Assembly: GCF_030272615.1 (NCBI RefSeq)
Contig: NC_081407.1
Coordinates: 139,876,897 to 139,940,896 of the forward strand
DNA length: 64,000 nt
Direction of reading: 5' to 3'
DNA from: Cryptomeria japonica
Taxonomy: Eukaryota > Streptophyta > Pinopsida > Cupressales > Cupressaceae
The position numbers and the translations under genes are program-made. Every line of letters starts with the position of its first letter. The stretch's first letter is position 1. The notes under the pieces were generated by a model. That model worked only from the letters and a program-made list of their open reading frames with translations. It was not told where the DNA came from and did no database searches. Positions 1-10,405 of this stretch are shown here, piece after piece.

Positions 1-591
1 GGTTATTTTGGATATATAGACAGACAGAAAGAATATATAGTGGTGTCACATTGTGCAAGCAATATTGATCGACTGAATGTGAATATAACATTTTGTAGTC
101 GAACTTGGTTATTGATTTAGAGGTTTGGGATGCGAAGTAAGTTATCGGTAAAGGAGGACACAATGAAAACCAGTACAGACAGTGCTTGAACTGGAACTCA
201 TCCGACATAGCAGATGCATTCTCTGAGTTCACAATTTTGTTTGTAAACCAGTATTTGGTGTTTGTAGTTAGTGAGGCTCCTTTTGTGATGAACAGTGCAC
301 TCTAGGTTGTTGGCCTTCCTATATGTGCATGCCCCTATTGTAATATTTATTCATTTGGCCAATGGATAGATATTCTGGGTCACCAATCCCACCGTGGTTT
401 TTCCTCTTTGAGGTTTTCCACATATAAATCTTTGTGTTATGGTGTATGTTCTTTTGGTGGCATCATTTCTACTTACTGTTATATTCTTTTATGGTTACCA
501 GTTACTGAATTACTGTGTTAATAAGGTTAAAATTGATTTCACCGATAGAACACTGATTCACCTGGGCTCTCAGTGTTCTTGGATTCCAACA
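1..591 (+). repeat. 5' LTR (left part outside window)
   Basis: This stretch matches 5671-6267 almost base for base with scattered substitutions, starting at the block ggttattttggatatataga. It ends in CCAACA, the expected LTR terminus (…CA), and is followed two bases later by a primer-binding site. The U3 start lies outside the window. Two in-frame short ORFs here are not supported as genes. Confidence 0.9.
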
Positions 592-593
592 AT

Positions 594-605
594 TGGTATC
601 AAAGC
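594..605 (+). other. Primer-binding site, tRNA-iMet type
   Basis: TGGTATCAAAGC sits two bases after the LTR end. It matches the usual plant tRNA-iMet primer site TGGTATCAGAGC with one mismatch and fixes both the orientation of the element and the LTR boundary. Confidence 0.85.
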
Positions 606-639
606 CTACCTTGGAGTAAGTCTAATAGATTAAAGAAAC

Positions 640-975
640 CCAATGCACATAAATTCAATGGTAGATGTTTTGTTTGCAATAAATTTAGTCATATGACAAG
701 CATTGTAGAAATAGAGCAAATCAGGACAATAATGCAGCTCTCGGTCAGTGTTCAAATTGTAAGAAATATGGTCATAAGATAGAAGATTGTAGAATGAATG
801 TGAAATGTCATGCATGTGGAAATTTTGGACATGTGGCTAATCAATGCAGGTCAAGGAATGATAAAGGATACAATAAATAAATTCAAAAAAATAATGTCAC
901 TTGCTAGGCATGCAACAAAATAGTACATATTGCTAAATTCTGGAGAAGCAAGAACAATTCGGTAGGAAATGATGA
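640..975 (+). pseudogene. Gag remnant with three to four CCHC zinc knuckles
   Basis: Two complete knuckles of the form CX2CX4HX4C are readable: QCSNCKKYGHKIEDC around 754-798 and KCHACGNFGHVANQC around 805-849. A partial one (CFVCNKFSH) lies before them near 667-693, and a degenerate one (ACNKIVHIAKFW) after them near 908-945 in another segment. CCHC knuckles bind RNA in the nucleocapsid part of gag. The N-terminal gag domain expected before them is absent because the LTR and primer site lie immediately upstream. Stops and phase changes break the frame. The multiplicity is unusual, since the copia gag copies elsewhere in this window have a single knuckle. Confidence 0.7.
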
Positions 976-1383
976 GAAATGAAAACATAAGGTTGATGAT
1001 ATCCAAAAGGAGCATGATAGGAAATGGGTTAGGAAATCTGAAGATCAACTGACAAAAACAAACAACCTGGTTACTCAATCGACATAGCAGAATGTTCCTG
1101 CACCGGCAGGAAACTCATCCGGTAACTAACGCATTAGCCTTAAGGGAAGGAAAATTAACAATAGATCTTGCATTACCCCTAGTAGTGGTCTGAAAGCTTA
1201 TTTTAGATCTTGGAGAAGCCAGACTGAATGTTATCCGGTATTGAGCTTATGGATTTTGAATCCAGTATGATAAGCCGACACGCATTTATGTCAATGTGAA
1301 ATTAGGGTTTTCATAGAATAAGAGGGAAATGCTGGGTCATTTTTTATCACACAATATTCAAAGCGAAGTAGAGAAAGTTTCAG
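976..1383 (+). other. Spacer, no gene seen
   Basis: This stretch lies between the zinc knuckles and the additional ORF. Stops occur in all plus frames, and I recognise no motif, repeat or RNA gene. It probably corresponds to a leader of the additional ORF. Confidence 0.4.
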
Positions 1384-1996
1384 GTGATTCAAGGCAATCA
1401 AGAGAATTTCAGTGTATTTAGACTAGATTTTCAAGAGCTTTCACCGGAGAAGGTTGTAAGATTGCGAAGGTCGATGATTCAGTCGACGCATTTTCTAGGG
1501 TTCCAAACAGAGTTTTGTATATTGAAGATGCACGTGCATATATCCACTGCACTCTGGAGGATGTAGGTTCTTCTAAAATCAAAACAATATACATGACAAA
1601 TTTGCTGGATAGGAAGGGATCAATGAAACCAGAATTCCAAATTCTGAAGGATCAAGGTTTCACAGACATTTTGGAGATGTCGGGATTTGAAAGTGAAATT
1701 ATCCGATATGTGCTAAGTCGTATCCATAGGGAATTCATGTAGCTAGACTAGCCTTACAAAATCACCAAGGAGTCTATTCATGCAATCACCGATTTGCCCC
1801 AAACTAGTCAGACTCCCATAAAGAAGAAGATACCTAACAATGAGGTGGAGAAGTTAATTGGTGTAATTTTTGACAACCATTCATTGAGGATAAGCACTAT
1901 CAGAGACAAATCTATTCAATTTGCAAGTATGATCATCGGTTACAAGGTAACCCAATCAAATTGATTGAACTTTGTTTCTAGTTCATGCATTTACTG
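1384..1996 (+). pseudogene. Additional ORF (aORF), 5' part
   Basis: A reading starting MIQGNQENFSVFRL at 1384 shifts frame near 1515-1520 and continues through IEDARAYIHCTLEDVG to a TAG at 1740. Past it, LDQ-like and PYKITKESIHAITDLP text continues in the same frame to about 1995, ending near GYKVTQSN. It then stops abruptly where a minus-strand LTR has inserted. The internal stops are TAG or TGA at places where Gln or Arg would fit. I do not recognise the protein family with certainty; no enzyme motif is visible. It is on the same strand as the element and downstream of the gag remnants, so it is a sense aORF of the retroelement. Confidence 0.6.
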
Positions 1997-1998
1997 TG

Positions 1999-2520
1999 TG
2001 TTAGGCTTTCAAGCAGATCCGAAGCAAATATGAACTAACAATTATATGTAGATTTAAATACAAAAGATAAAGGAATAAAACAGGACATAGATAACACAAA
2101 GATTTAACGTGGTTCACCCAGAATGGGTTACGTCCACCATACACAGCCGTCCAATCTTTCTTATTATCCAGCAAAAAAAGTATATCAACCTTACAATGCC
2201 TTAAGCATCCCAGCCACTTATAACATGCGTTTTTAGGGCAACAATCAAAGTCGGCCTTTTTAGGGTTTTATTACAATGTCGGTTTTCATCAACAAAAAAT
2301 ACCCCCAAAAAAAATTTCTCGAGGGCTCCCGTCCCCGAACCCCCGCTTTTCTCGGGGTTTGCCACCCCTGAACCCCTACCCGGGGCCCGGCCCAGCCCCG
2401 GACCTCGGCAAGGATACATGCTGAGTGTACAGTACTTTTCTGATCAGTCACCACATTTCAACAATCTCCCACTTGGAGACTGATCAGGCTCCACACCGAA
2501 CACTGTGCTCATCAGATGGT
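1999..2520 (-). mobile_element. LTR plus 3' internal end of another copia-type element, inserted in the aORF
   Basis: Read on the minus strand, this is a polypurine tract (ccaagtgggagat, complement of about 2464-2476) followed by an LTR that starts TGTTGAAATG at 2463 and ends CCTAACA at 1999, 465 bp. The complement of 2100-2135 carries a 'gggtgaaccacgtt' block common in plant LTRs. About 55 bp of the internal 3' end remain to the right; the rest of the element is missing, so this is a truncated insertion rather than a clean solo LTR. It splits the aORF. No target-site duplication could be fixed because the right side is truncated. Confidence 0.7.
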
Positions 2521-2554
2521 CAAAGAAAATGATAGGTAGGATCTCTGTCAATGG

Positions 2555-2804
2555 ATGTGTGAAAAACTTATTTCAAACCTAGGGAAGATTAAGGGTAAGA
2601 AGAAAGGTGTTTTTCGGTATGGCAACCTTGTTGTTTGCTTGATGCTTTTCTTTCTGAATGAGTTACCGAGATCCAGTAAAACGCAATGGGCATTTGATAT
2701 GCCGGTAAGGAAATAAATAAAAGATGCCATAAGAGGCTTGGGTTAGGACAAGGAGAGAGACTCCATTTTATGGGGTTATTTCAAATCTTTTCAAAATACA
2801 ATGA

Positions 2805-2841
<37 letters not shown>

Positions 2842-2883
2842 CCTTAGCATATTGTTGATAAGTACTCTACAAAAATCTGCTTT
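2555..2883 (+). pseudogene. aORF segment after the LTR insertion
   Basis: The aORF text resumes after the insertion with GVFRYGNLVVCLMLFFLNE and TQWAFDMPVRK followed by a TAA and IKDAIRGLG. It then runs through a (GA)n stretch and a segment reading YSTKICF directly into the Met at 2884. The hydrophobic run near 2610-2660 (LVVCLMLFFL) might be a buried helix. I cannot name the family. Continuity into the next ORF shows that 2884 is an internal Met and not the original start. Confidence 0.5.
2804..2839. repeat. (GA)n microsatellite
   Basis: About 18 GA dinucleotides lie inside the aORF region. Being a dinucleotide repeat, it is a likely site of frame-changing length variation for the aORF. Confidence 0.9.
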
Positions 2884-4050
2884 ATGGTTAAGAAGGATGA
2901 AACATTGATGGAGGCAGTGCAACCATGGAAGATCTGGATCACTGAGATGGGTTATGAGGTTGATGATGAGATCTTGTACTTATATGCCAAGACTCTTATT
3001 GATTCCCCGGTTGATGAAGCTGAGAAAACCTTTCGAACAACAAAGCAAAAGGAATCTGAAGCTCATATAGGTTTTAGAAAGAAGAATAGGGAAGGAAAAA
3101 TCAAGAAGGTTGGAGAAGCTATGGAGAATATGTCCTCTGAAATCAAACAAATCATTGGACTAGCAGAAGGGTCATCTCCGGTAGTAGTTCAGACTCCACC
3201 GACAGCAACAAATGACAAGGGTGTATTGAAGAGGAAGAAACTAGAAACTTATATTGCCCTTGTTGAATCTGGTTCAGATAATGATGTTGTGCTCTCAGAT
3301 ATTCCCAAGACTTACATCAAGATACCAAGGAAGAAGCTTGAGGGAGGAAAGAAACAGAAAGTGAAGGTCACTCCTCCAGTAGCCTCGAAGAAAATTTTGA
3401 AGGAGAGGAAACCTACAGAGAAGAGGAAACCTGTTAAAGAGTCTACTTCTACTCCCGGCAAGAAGAAATTAGATATAGATATGGCTCTTGAATCCGGTAA
3501 GAGTATTGAAGTCATTCCTCCTCTCTCAATTGCTGAATTGATAGATCAAATAATTGAAGATGGAATTTTGAGTAGCATCCAACATTACTATATACATATG
3601 GATGATAAGGAACAAATGGAGATTGAGGAAGCAGTTTTGTTATACTTAGATATATATAAGAAGGCATTACTTGAAACTAAAAATCAAATATCGGGAGAAT
3701 TGTACAATAAGCTAGATGTTAGGAGATTGTCTGCAGTTGAAGAGGATAAAAATATAAAGATGCAGGAGTTATTGACTGTTTATGGTGCAATAACTGATGA
3801 GGAGTTGCAGCAGTGTCTGGAATATGCAAATAACACAATTTTCCAGAGCAGACACTGGCATGTGAGTCTAATGGTAGGTAGAGTAAATGAAATAGTTAAG
3901 GAGACCCACGAGGCATGGGTAAAATTCTTTGTAGATAAACCTGATTTATTTACTCCGCCAGTATTCACTCCTAAGTCTGGTATTCAAGACACATCAGTTG
4001 ATGGTAAAGGGAAAGGTATATTAGGTTTGGATTCATTGGTTTTGGAATAG
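2884..4050 (+). CDS. aORF central part, 388 codons, uncharacterised
   Basis: This is the longest open stretch of the element's additional ORF. The product is rich in Lys and Glu and is low-complexity in the middle (runs such as KRKPTEKRKPVKE around residues 175-188), followed by a more ordered helical region (residues 210-370). There is no signal peptide, membrane segment or enzyme motif. The Met at 2884 is preceded in frame by aORF-like sequence, so the true protein start lies upstream. It ends at a TAG (4048-4050), after which the same frame continues for about 225 codons with similar composition, so the stop is probably secondary. Its role is unknown. It may be a structural or gag-like accessory protein of the retroelement, but this is inference only. 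Confidence 0.55.
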   Translation: MVKKDETLMEAVQPWKIWITEMGYEVDDEILYLYAKTLIDSPVDEAEKTFRTTKQKESEAHIGFRKKNREGKIKKVGEAMENMSSEIKQIIGLAEGSSPVVVQTPPTATNDKGVLKRKKLETYIALVESGSDNDVVLSDIPKTYIKIPRKKLEGGKKQKVKVTPPVASKKILKERKPTEKRKPVKESTSTPGKKKLDIDMALESGKSIEVIPPLSIAELIDQIIEDGILSSIQHYYIHMDDKEQMEIEEAVLLYLDIYKKALLETKNQISGELYNKLDVRRLSAVEEDKNIKMQELLTVYGAITDEELQQCLEYANNTIFQSRHWHVSLMVGRVNEIVKETHEAWVKFFVDKPDLFTPPVFTPKSGIQDTSVDGKGKGILGLDSLVLE

Positions 4051-5072
4051 AAACTAATAGAGGATATTCCTCTAGCAGTATCACTTGTACATAAGGTAGA
4101 GAAACCGATAGATTACACTGAAGTTGTGCATGATAAGCAGGATACACTGGAACAGAACATTATGGATATAGAGGTTATTGATTTAGATACAGAAAATAAA
4201 CAGGCTGAAGATATTGAACCTCCGACAACAATTTTTACTGCACCAAGTGGCGAAGCCACTGATGCTAGTCAGTAGGTTGGAGATTCAAGTAATTCATTGT
4301 TGGCACTTGGCTCATCAGGTCAAGTTAATTTTGGATAGAGGAATATTGAGCAACTGACCAGTTTTGAACTAATGTATGTTGTAGCTCAAAAGTTAAGGAA
4401 GGAAGGAACAAAAGACAAGCAATTCATTGAGAAGGTCATTCGAGTTCTGCAGTAGCTAGTTCCAGGATGCATTAGTCCGGTATCTAGCCCCTCTAGTAAG
4501 CTTAAGAGTTTGATTGATCACATTGCAAAAGAGTTCCAAACTCTTCAACAAATATCAAACTGGCAGTAATAGAGAGATACAATGCAGCTAGGAAGGTCAC
4601 CTATGACAATATGATCATATCAGACAAGGTGAAGATGACAAAACAACTAACAAAGATTGATGAGGCTCTTAATCAGTGCAGTTGTATATATAGGTCTTGT
4701 ACTAACACTGACAAATTTACAGCTGACCTGGAGGTAAAAATGAAAGCAGCAAAGGCGTGGTTGGAACATCTGGCTAACAATTTTGATGGTACTTAGTCAT
4801 TGATCAATGTTATTGATGGTCAAATTTTGGCTACAGAATCTAAGATATCGGCCTTGGAGAAAGATATGGACAGGTTAATCCAGCGAGCTAGAAAATTGAG
4901 AGGATTGGTAAGTCCCCAGTTGAACACCTTGTTACTTCATAAGCGGGAAAGTTTAGAATTGATGAACAAATCCACATCGGCGGACCTAACTAAAGAAGAA
5001 CTTCATGCATACATTCTTAATGGGTTTGTATCTATTTTGGGAACATTGAAAACCAGTTGGGATACTTACTGA
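4051..5072 (+). pseudogene. aORF C-terminal part, coiled-coil-like
   Basis: After the TAG at 4048 the same frame reads KLIEDIPLAVSLVHKVEKP and continues with TAG stops near 4273, 4336 and 4453. It shifts frame near 4565-4610 and goes on as MTKQLTKIDEALNQCS and, after one more TAG (4794-4796), as KISALEKDMDRLIQRARKLR and ADLTKEELHAYILNG to a final TGA at 5072. Heptad-like Leu/Ile/Lys/Glu spacing in 4611-4960 suggests a coiled coil. Every premature stop in the aORF frame after 2884 is TAG, which is what C-to-T change at CAG codons would give. Confidence 0.55.
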
Positions 5073-5327
5073 GGATTTTTGAAGGGTGCTTACCCGGATA
5101 TATTCAAGTACATCTAGATCCGATAAACACGTTCTTTTGCCCTGCCTTTATCATTGATGTCAAAGGGGGAGTGGTTGTTGTGAAAAATGTTAAGGGACAT
5201 AAGAAGTAATGTATAGGTCAGGGGGGAGTAGGGTCATTTTTGGTCATCAGTTTTGGGAGGAATCGAGACAGCACTTCAGCGATCCATTTTTTGCATGAGT
5301 GTTGCCATCAATGCCAAAGGGGGAGAT
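5073..5327 (+). other. 3' untranslated interior and polypurine tract
   Basis: Non-coding sequence ends in the polypurine tract caaagggggagat (5315-5327) directly before the 3' LTR. A second G-rich run, tcaaagggggagtgg, lies near 5160-5174 and resembles a duplicated tract. Confidence 0.75.
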
Positions 5328-6267
5328 TGTTGGCAATTGACACTCATCTGGTTTAGTTATGTTGTCATTGATGGCAACACACATCATTTTGGATTGGAAA
5401 CTTAACCGATACTCACCGGTATTCATGATTTAGCAACCGACATTCAAGTCATCCGATAGACAAGGGAAATTAACAAACTAGGAACCGGTATATGAGGCCG
5501 ACATAGGAGATTGATCTGATAGGTCTACACGGCAACAATCAACGAAATCAGTCACAAATTTTAATGTATTTATTTTTGTCTAGACTGACATGTAAATAAA
5601 TTGTAATATCATTGTAAGCCGACATAAGGCATTCATGTTTATGTTTGGGAAGGGTATTTAAGTCAGTTCGGTTAGGTTATTTTGGATATATAGACAAAGA
5701 GAAGAAATATATATTGGTGTGATAGTGTGCGAGTAATATTGATCGATTGAATGTGAATGTAACATTCTATAGTCGATCTTGGTTATTAGTTTAGAGGTTT
5801 GGGATGCGAAGTAAGTTATCGATAAGGAAGGACACAGTGAAAACCGGTACAAACAATGCTTGAATTGGAACTCATCCAGCATAGCAGATGCATTCTCTGA
5901 GTTTAGAATTTTGTTTGTAAACCAGTATTTGGTGTTTGTAGTGAGTGAGGCTCCTTTTGTGATGAGCAATACGCTCTAGGATGTTGGCCTTCCTACATGT
6001 GTAGGCCCCTATTGTAATATTTCTTCATTTGGCCAGTGGATAGATATTTTGGGTCACCAATCCCACCATGGTTTTTCCTCTTTGAGGTTTTCCACATATA
6101 AATTTTTTTTTATGTTGTGTGTTCTTGTGGTTGCATAATTTCTACTTGCTGTTATATTCTTTTATGGTTATTGGTTACTAAATTACTTTGTTAATAAGGT
6201 TAAAATTGATTTCACCAGTAGAAAACTGATTCACCCACCCCCCTCTCAGTGTTCTTGGATTTCAACA
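5328..6267 (+). repeat. 3' LTR
   Basis: The LTR runs from TGTTGGCAATTG at 5328 to TTTCAACA at 6267 (940 bp), with short inverted ends TGTTG/CAACA. It contains the ttggccttcctac and cccaccatggtttttcc modules shared with the copia LTRs elsewhere in this window. The 5' partner at 1-591 has diverged by scattered substitutions and small indels, so the insertion is not recent. An ORF on the minus strand here is a shadow. Confidence 0.9.
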
Positions 6268-6607
6268 CCCTAAAGTGCTCTCCTGGAATCAATCTATGCT
6301 CTCACCTCCTTATACCATTTCTCACTAGGAAGTGCCTCAATAATATGGCTTTGCAAATTGCCACCAAGGATAAAAAATGAGATCTCATGAATGTGAAGCT
6401 AATGGTATATTGACTTGAGGTCAATCCTAGATAACATCAGAGGTTAGCACAATTGAAATACCTGGTGCAAGTTGCACATACATTGATGACACTACGAAAC
6501 TATAAATTGGAGCACTTGGCGATGGGGGACCTTGTAGTCTCCCAGTTGTACTATAAGTATTGGGAAGAGGAGGGAAAGATAACTAATTAGGAAGCTAGAT
6601 TCAAAAT
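6268..6607. other. No gene seen
   Basis: This sequence lies between the 3' LTR and the gag-like minus-strand ORF. The minus strand can be read as a broken continuation of that ORF (short fragments such as SMYVQLAPGISIVLTSDV), but stops and shifts are frequent and I cannot support a gene. Confidence 0.4.
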
Positions 6608-7393
6608 TTACTGAGCCATGATCTCCCTCTCTCTCAAGAGTTGTAACCTAACCTTTTGAGCCCTCATTTGCTCTAGTTCAATTTGCAATTCTTGCTCTAT
6701 GGGTTCCCTAGAGGTATTACCAGATGTGAAAGATGTATTGTCATCAGAAATTTGTTCAAAACATGTCATGTGGGAATAAGGATGATTCATAAGAAAAGGA
6801 TTTGCCTCAACATTCTCAGGGCTAGACCTATTTTGAGAATTAGCTAGCTTCTTAGCATACCTCTCTTCATGTTCTCTATGGACTCTGGATTTTTCTATTT
6901 TTGCATACAACTTGTCTTGGGCAATATTTGCCTGAATGGGGTCTAAGTAATATGGACTGTTAGCCTCAAAAGGATTCTTATTAGTCATTGGAAAATTTTG
7001 ATTGAAGTAAGGGTTTTCTCTCGAGGAATAATCATCGTTCCATGTATTCTCCATCCCAAAAGTAGGTGTATGTGAATCACTAAAATAATGTTCAGAAAAC
7101 CCCTTCCCCTTTTGGTAATTAGGCAATTATAATCTACCCTCTACACTATTAAATGGAAGTTCAGTGCTACTATTTAATAAATCTGAAGTAGATGGAGGTT
7201 CAACAGTACCTTTATTTTTTGCGGTCCATCTTTTATTCATCACAGATTGACCTAACTACTTATCACCATGTCTTCCTCATTTTTCTTTCTTGTTCTGATC
7301 TTGTGCATCTTTTCAGAATTTCATATTCAAAATTCTCTCACTCCTTCGTGTAGCAGTATGCTAAGTCTTTTCACTACTCATGTGAGCTTACAA
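6608..7393 (-). pseudogene. Gag-like N-terminal ORF of an unidentified retroelement
   Basis: An open stretch of 172 codons (6608-7126) reads MPNYQKGKGFSEHYFSDS and ends in a helical, charged tail, EQELQIELEQMRAQKVRLQL. Upstream, the same frame continues past a TAA through MNKRWTAKNKGT back to a Met near 7393 followed by HTATRRSERILNMK, the kind of basic opening seen in plant gypsy gag proteins. No zinc knuckle or Retrotrans_gag core is recognisable. Together with a possible primer site at 7427-7438 it may be the 5' end of a gypsy element truncated at 6268. The assignment is tentative. Confidence 0.4.
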
Positions 7394-7426
7394 ATTTGAT
7401 GAATCACCGAATTGGGACTTCACCTT

Positions 7427-7438
7427 TTAGAGTCGCCA
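7427..7438 (-). other. Possible primer-binding site (tRNA-Arg-like)
   Basis: The minus strand reads TGGCGACTCTAA, which resembles the TGGCGACTC sites reported for Ogre/Tat gypsy elements. It lies just upstream of the gag-like ORF, the correct place. No LTR end (CA) is visible directly before it, so this is weak. Confidence 0.25.
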
Positions 7439-8914
7439 CCCATAGAGGAATTTACAAATATTCACAAGTTACTAACCTATTTCACGTAACACCTCAACAA
7501 GTCTCTCAATAGACTACTAAACATAACTCTTCATACCCAAGACAGACTGCTGGATAAACACATACTTGACAATTTTTCCCCCGTAGAGTCATCAATTTGT
7601 TGGAGAATCCAACTGATTGTCTAAAGGATACCTATGAATTTGTTCAACTCAATCTACAAACCTTTAGGCCAGTGGCCAATGAACGAGGTCTCAACTTGAA
7701 TTTTGAAAACCTCCTACTCTTCAGACTCTTCAAGACCCGGGCGGACCTATACCTACAATACTAATGATGTATAATGCATTAACCTTTAGTATTGCAAACT
7801 AATAAAATGTATCCCAATGAAAATATACTAAGGAAAGTCTAAAACTTAGATGTTGGTTATGATCTTGGTATTCCAACCTTAACTCATTTTTTGGGATCAA
7901 TTTATATTCTTAAACTAATTCCAACAAAAAAAATTTAAAGATGTTTTGATTTGATTGATTCTAAAAACAACTAAGAAAGTGAACTTGGTGCTTATACATA
8001 GGGTGATAGAGTCAAGCAACAAAGGATTCACTGTTTTACAAAATTCATAGATTATTCACAACTCTAACATCCAATATATATGCCTTGCATATAGCTCCCT
8101 ACAACAACCCCAAATTCGACTTAAGGATCACCACAATATGTGCTTATATTATTGTAACATAATCACAAAATTTGATTCTTTCTTTGAAAGAAACCTAAAA
8201 TTCACTTTACACATTCACCAATAGTTGAGAAGACAAATCAATGCATCCTTAATATAATAAATCATATAATGCAAACACACATAATGGAAGACAATTTGTA
8301 ATTGTTTCTATTCATTTCATTAAAAAATAGGTGTATACACTCATTTGTAATACAATAGAAACTGAAACTTTTTTCTACTAACATAAGTTCTAAACACTAT
8401 ACATTCTAGATGCTCAAAATTTTCAGAATCCTTTGCAATGACCTTGATTTCCTTCTTATAGAGAATGAAGGAGCAAAACAAGGTTCGGGACATTTGCACA
8501 TTTGTCAATAACTTATTACATACAATCAAATATGTCAAAGGCATATTTTTAGTACAAGACAAAAATTCAATTACATGAAGGGAGAAGGTTGCAAAGGTAA
8601 CCACTTCTTGGAATTAGTGTTGTAGGCTTGGTAAAAGTTGAGGTAATGTGTCACCATGATCTGACAGCCACCTTTCTGGAAGACAAAGGTTTTTTTTGAG
8701 GTTGCTCAAATTGATGTTGCAGTGGAAGGTACACAAGTTGAGTGGGAGACAGAAAAGGTGAATAGGTCACAAAAGAAATTTGCAAAACAAATGGGGCTCT
8801 GAGGAATGTCTGCCAGGTATGTCTGCATCGTAAATCGCAATCAGTTGTTTTGGATATGTGTAGGCTATGTATATAGCTAAATTATGTTGAACATGTTGTC
8901 TTTTCTTCCCACCA
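7439..8914. other. AT-rich non-coding stretch
   Basis: I see no coding sequence, LTR pair or RNA gene here. The part nearest 8914 is the 3' region of the minus-strand aORF. Short ORFs (for example 8341-8604) have compositions and breaks typical of chance. Confidence 0.4.
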
Positions 8915-10405
8915 TTATTCTTCAATTTGTTCTTCTTCCAGTGTGCAATGCTCCTTCTTCCATTGTGCAATTTGGTAATCAGTAAGCCATTTGAAACTTT
9001 GGAGCTCTTGTACCCTACCCTGAGTTTCTCTACACTTATTATTTACGACATTTTTTACTTTTGCAACAAATTTTCTATAAAAGGAATTAGCTTCAATGAC
9101 TTTATCAATAATTAAATGATATGAATAAGTTTGAGGTTGATCCCCTTCATCAATTTTATTGATATCCATTTTAAATTCCTCTTCAAAATCCTTTTTCCAT
9201 GCATCTAGGTTCTTTATTTCTTTCTTTTTATTCAAAATTTCTAGAATTGTCTAGTGCTGCAGGATTTTCAATGAGTCTATCTTTTCCCTAACTATCACCT
9301 CCTTATTCTCAATGTATTGTATCTCCTTGATCAAAATATTATAATTTTTCCATGTGGCACCAATAATAGGTGGGGTTGTGGCAAGGCTCTTAATAGCCAA
9401 AAATAGTTCCCTCAAAATTGCAGCTTCAGGTTGCCAAGTGTCACTCGATAGCTTCAAAATTGTGATGAAATATTTCATTTTATTTAGAACTTGCAAGATG
9501 GTCTGACATGAGGCATGTACCTCATCTAATTTGGTCAAAACTATTTTGAGAAAATGTAAAATTGTGCCCTCCATGATGCTCAAATATTTTTGTTTTGACC
9601 TCAGCTCCATTTCTAATAGCTTTCTCTCCCTCCTTCTAATCATCTGCTCTAACACTTTTTTTTTGTTCTTTAACTTTTCGATCTCATATATAGAGATGGA
9701 TGTAATGTCCTCCTGAATGGCGAGCCCTATTTGATCAATTGGTGTCTAAGGAAGAAGGTATTTGGGCTCTAAGACTGCAATGGATGAGGACAAGTCAAAC
9801 TCTTTCTTGTCCAATTCATTTTTCAAATTGATATTTTACATATTAAGCTCATTGTTTGATGCATACAAGGCTACATGCCTTGTCTTCAAGGCTTAATGCT
9901 ATTTCTTCTCCTCCTCTGCAATATTTCTAGCAAAAAGGGCTGAAAGGGCTGCCATAGTGGTTGTCTCTAATGCAAAGGTGTCTCTTAGTGTCCTTAGTAT
10001 AGAACCATACACCTAATCCTCTATCCCAATCAATAATTTGGGCTTATTCATTCCTGGTGCCTTATACCACTAGGCCAGTGCCTTCATGCTAGGACTGTAC
10101 CTTGTTCCTCTAATTCCCTTCTCAATTTCAAATTCCTTAATAAATACAAGATCCTCCTGCTTTAGTATTTTGTCCAACATAAAAAAATTCTCTTATTCCC
10201 AATCTAGGACAAGTAACATGCCTCTCTCCTTAACCACTTTTCTGGCTTCATCGGAAGTTATATCAATTTTCTTTGTATCAAAATTTGTTGCCTCCTCTTC
10301 AAACATCTCCTTCAATTTTGATTGAAGCCAAATACATTTAAAATCCAAAGTTCTAATTAAATTATCATCAGAAATGAATTGAAGTGCAGTGATCATTCTC
10401 TCATT
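8915..10405 (-). pseudogene. Coiled-coil additional ORF, C-terminal half
   Basis: A single minus-strand frame spans about 500 codons with roughly seven stop codons and no frameshift. It opens with ESNERMITALQFISDDNLI, passes through WLQSKLKEMFEEEATNFD and LNKKKEIKNLDAWKKDFEEE, and ends in TLEEEQIEE. Composition and heptad-like spacing point to long coiled coils. There is no enzyme motif. At about 10405 it meets a truncated copia integrase. Its likely N-terminus lies at 32342-32824, separated by the whole copia array. I read it as the aORF of an older retroelement; function unknown. Confidence 0.55.

Larger units (their letters stand above)
1..6267 (+). mobile_element. Non-autonomous copia-type LTR element with a long additional ORF
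   Basis: Two copies of the same LTR (1-591, truncated by the window edge, and 5328-6267) flank an interior of about 4.7 kb with a tRNA-iMet-type primer-binding site at its left end and a polypurine tract at its right end. The interior has no recognisable protease, integrase, reverse transcriptase or RNase H. Only zinc-knuckle remnants of gag (640-975) and a long, partly broken additional ORF (1384-5072) remain. The LTR shares blocks with the minus-strand copia LTRs at 12237-13430, 30054-31219 and 44724-45912 (a ttggccttcctac block and a cccaccRtggtttttcc block), so that copia family is the likely source of enzymes in trans. That relationship is inference from the shared LTR modules. Confidence 0.8.

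Noticed and set aside
594-605. tRNA gene
   Set aside because: The tRNA-like words here and at 12216, 30036, 36486 and 44706 are primer-binding sites only; no cloverleaf follows.
2201-2454. Two minus-strand ORFs in the GC-rich LTR segment
   Set aside because: Overlapping frames of LTR sequence; no coding support.
5658-5969. 103-codon minus-strand ORF
   Set aside because: It lies wholly inside the 3' LTR, and the paired 5' LTR does not preserve it.
8341-8604. 87-codon minus-strand ORF
   Set aside because: No domain, low-complexity composition and no in-frame continuation.
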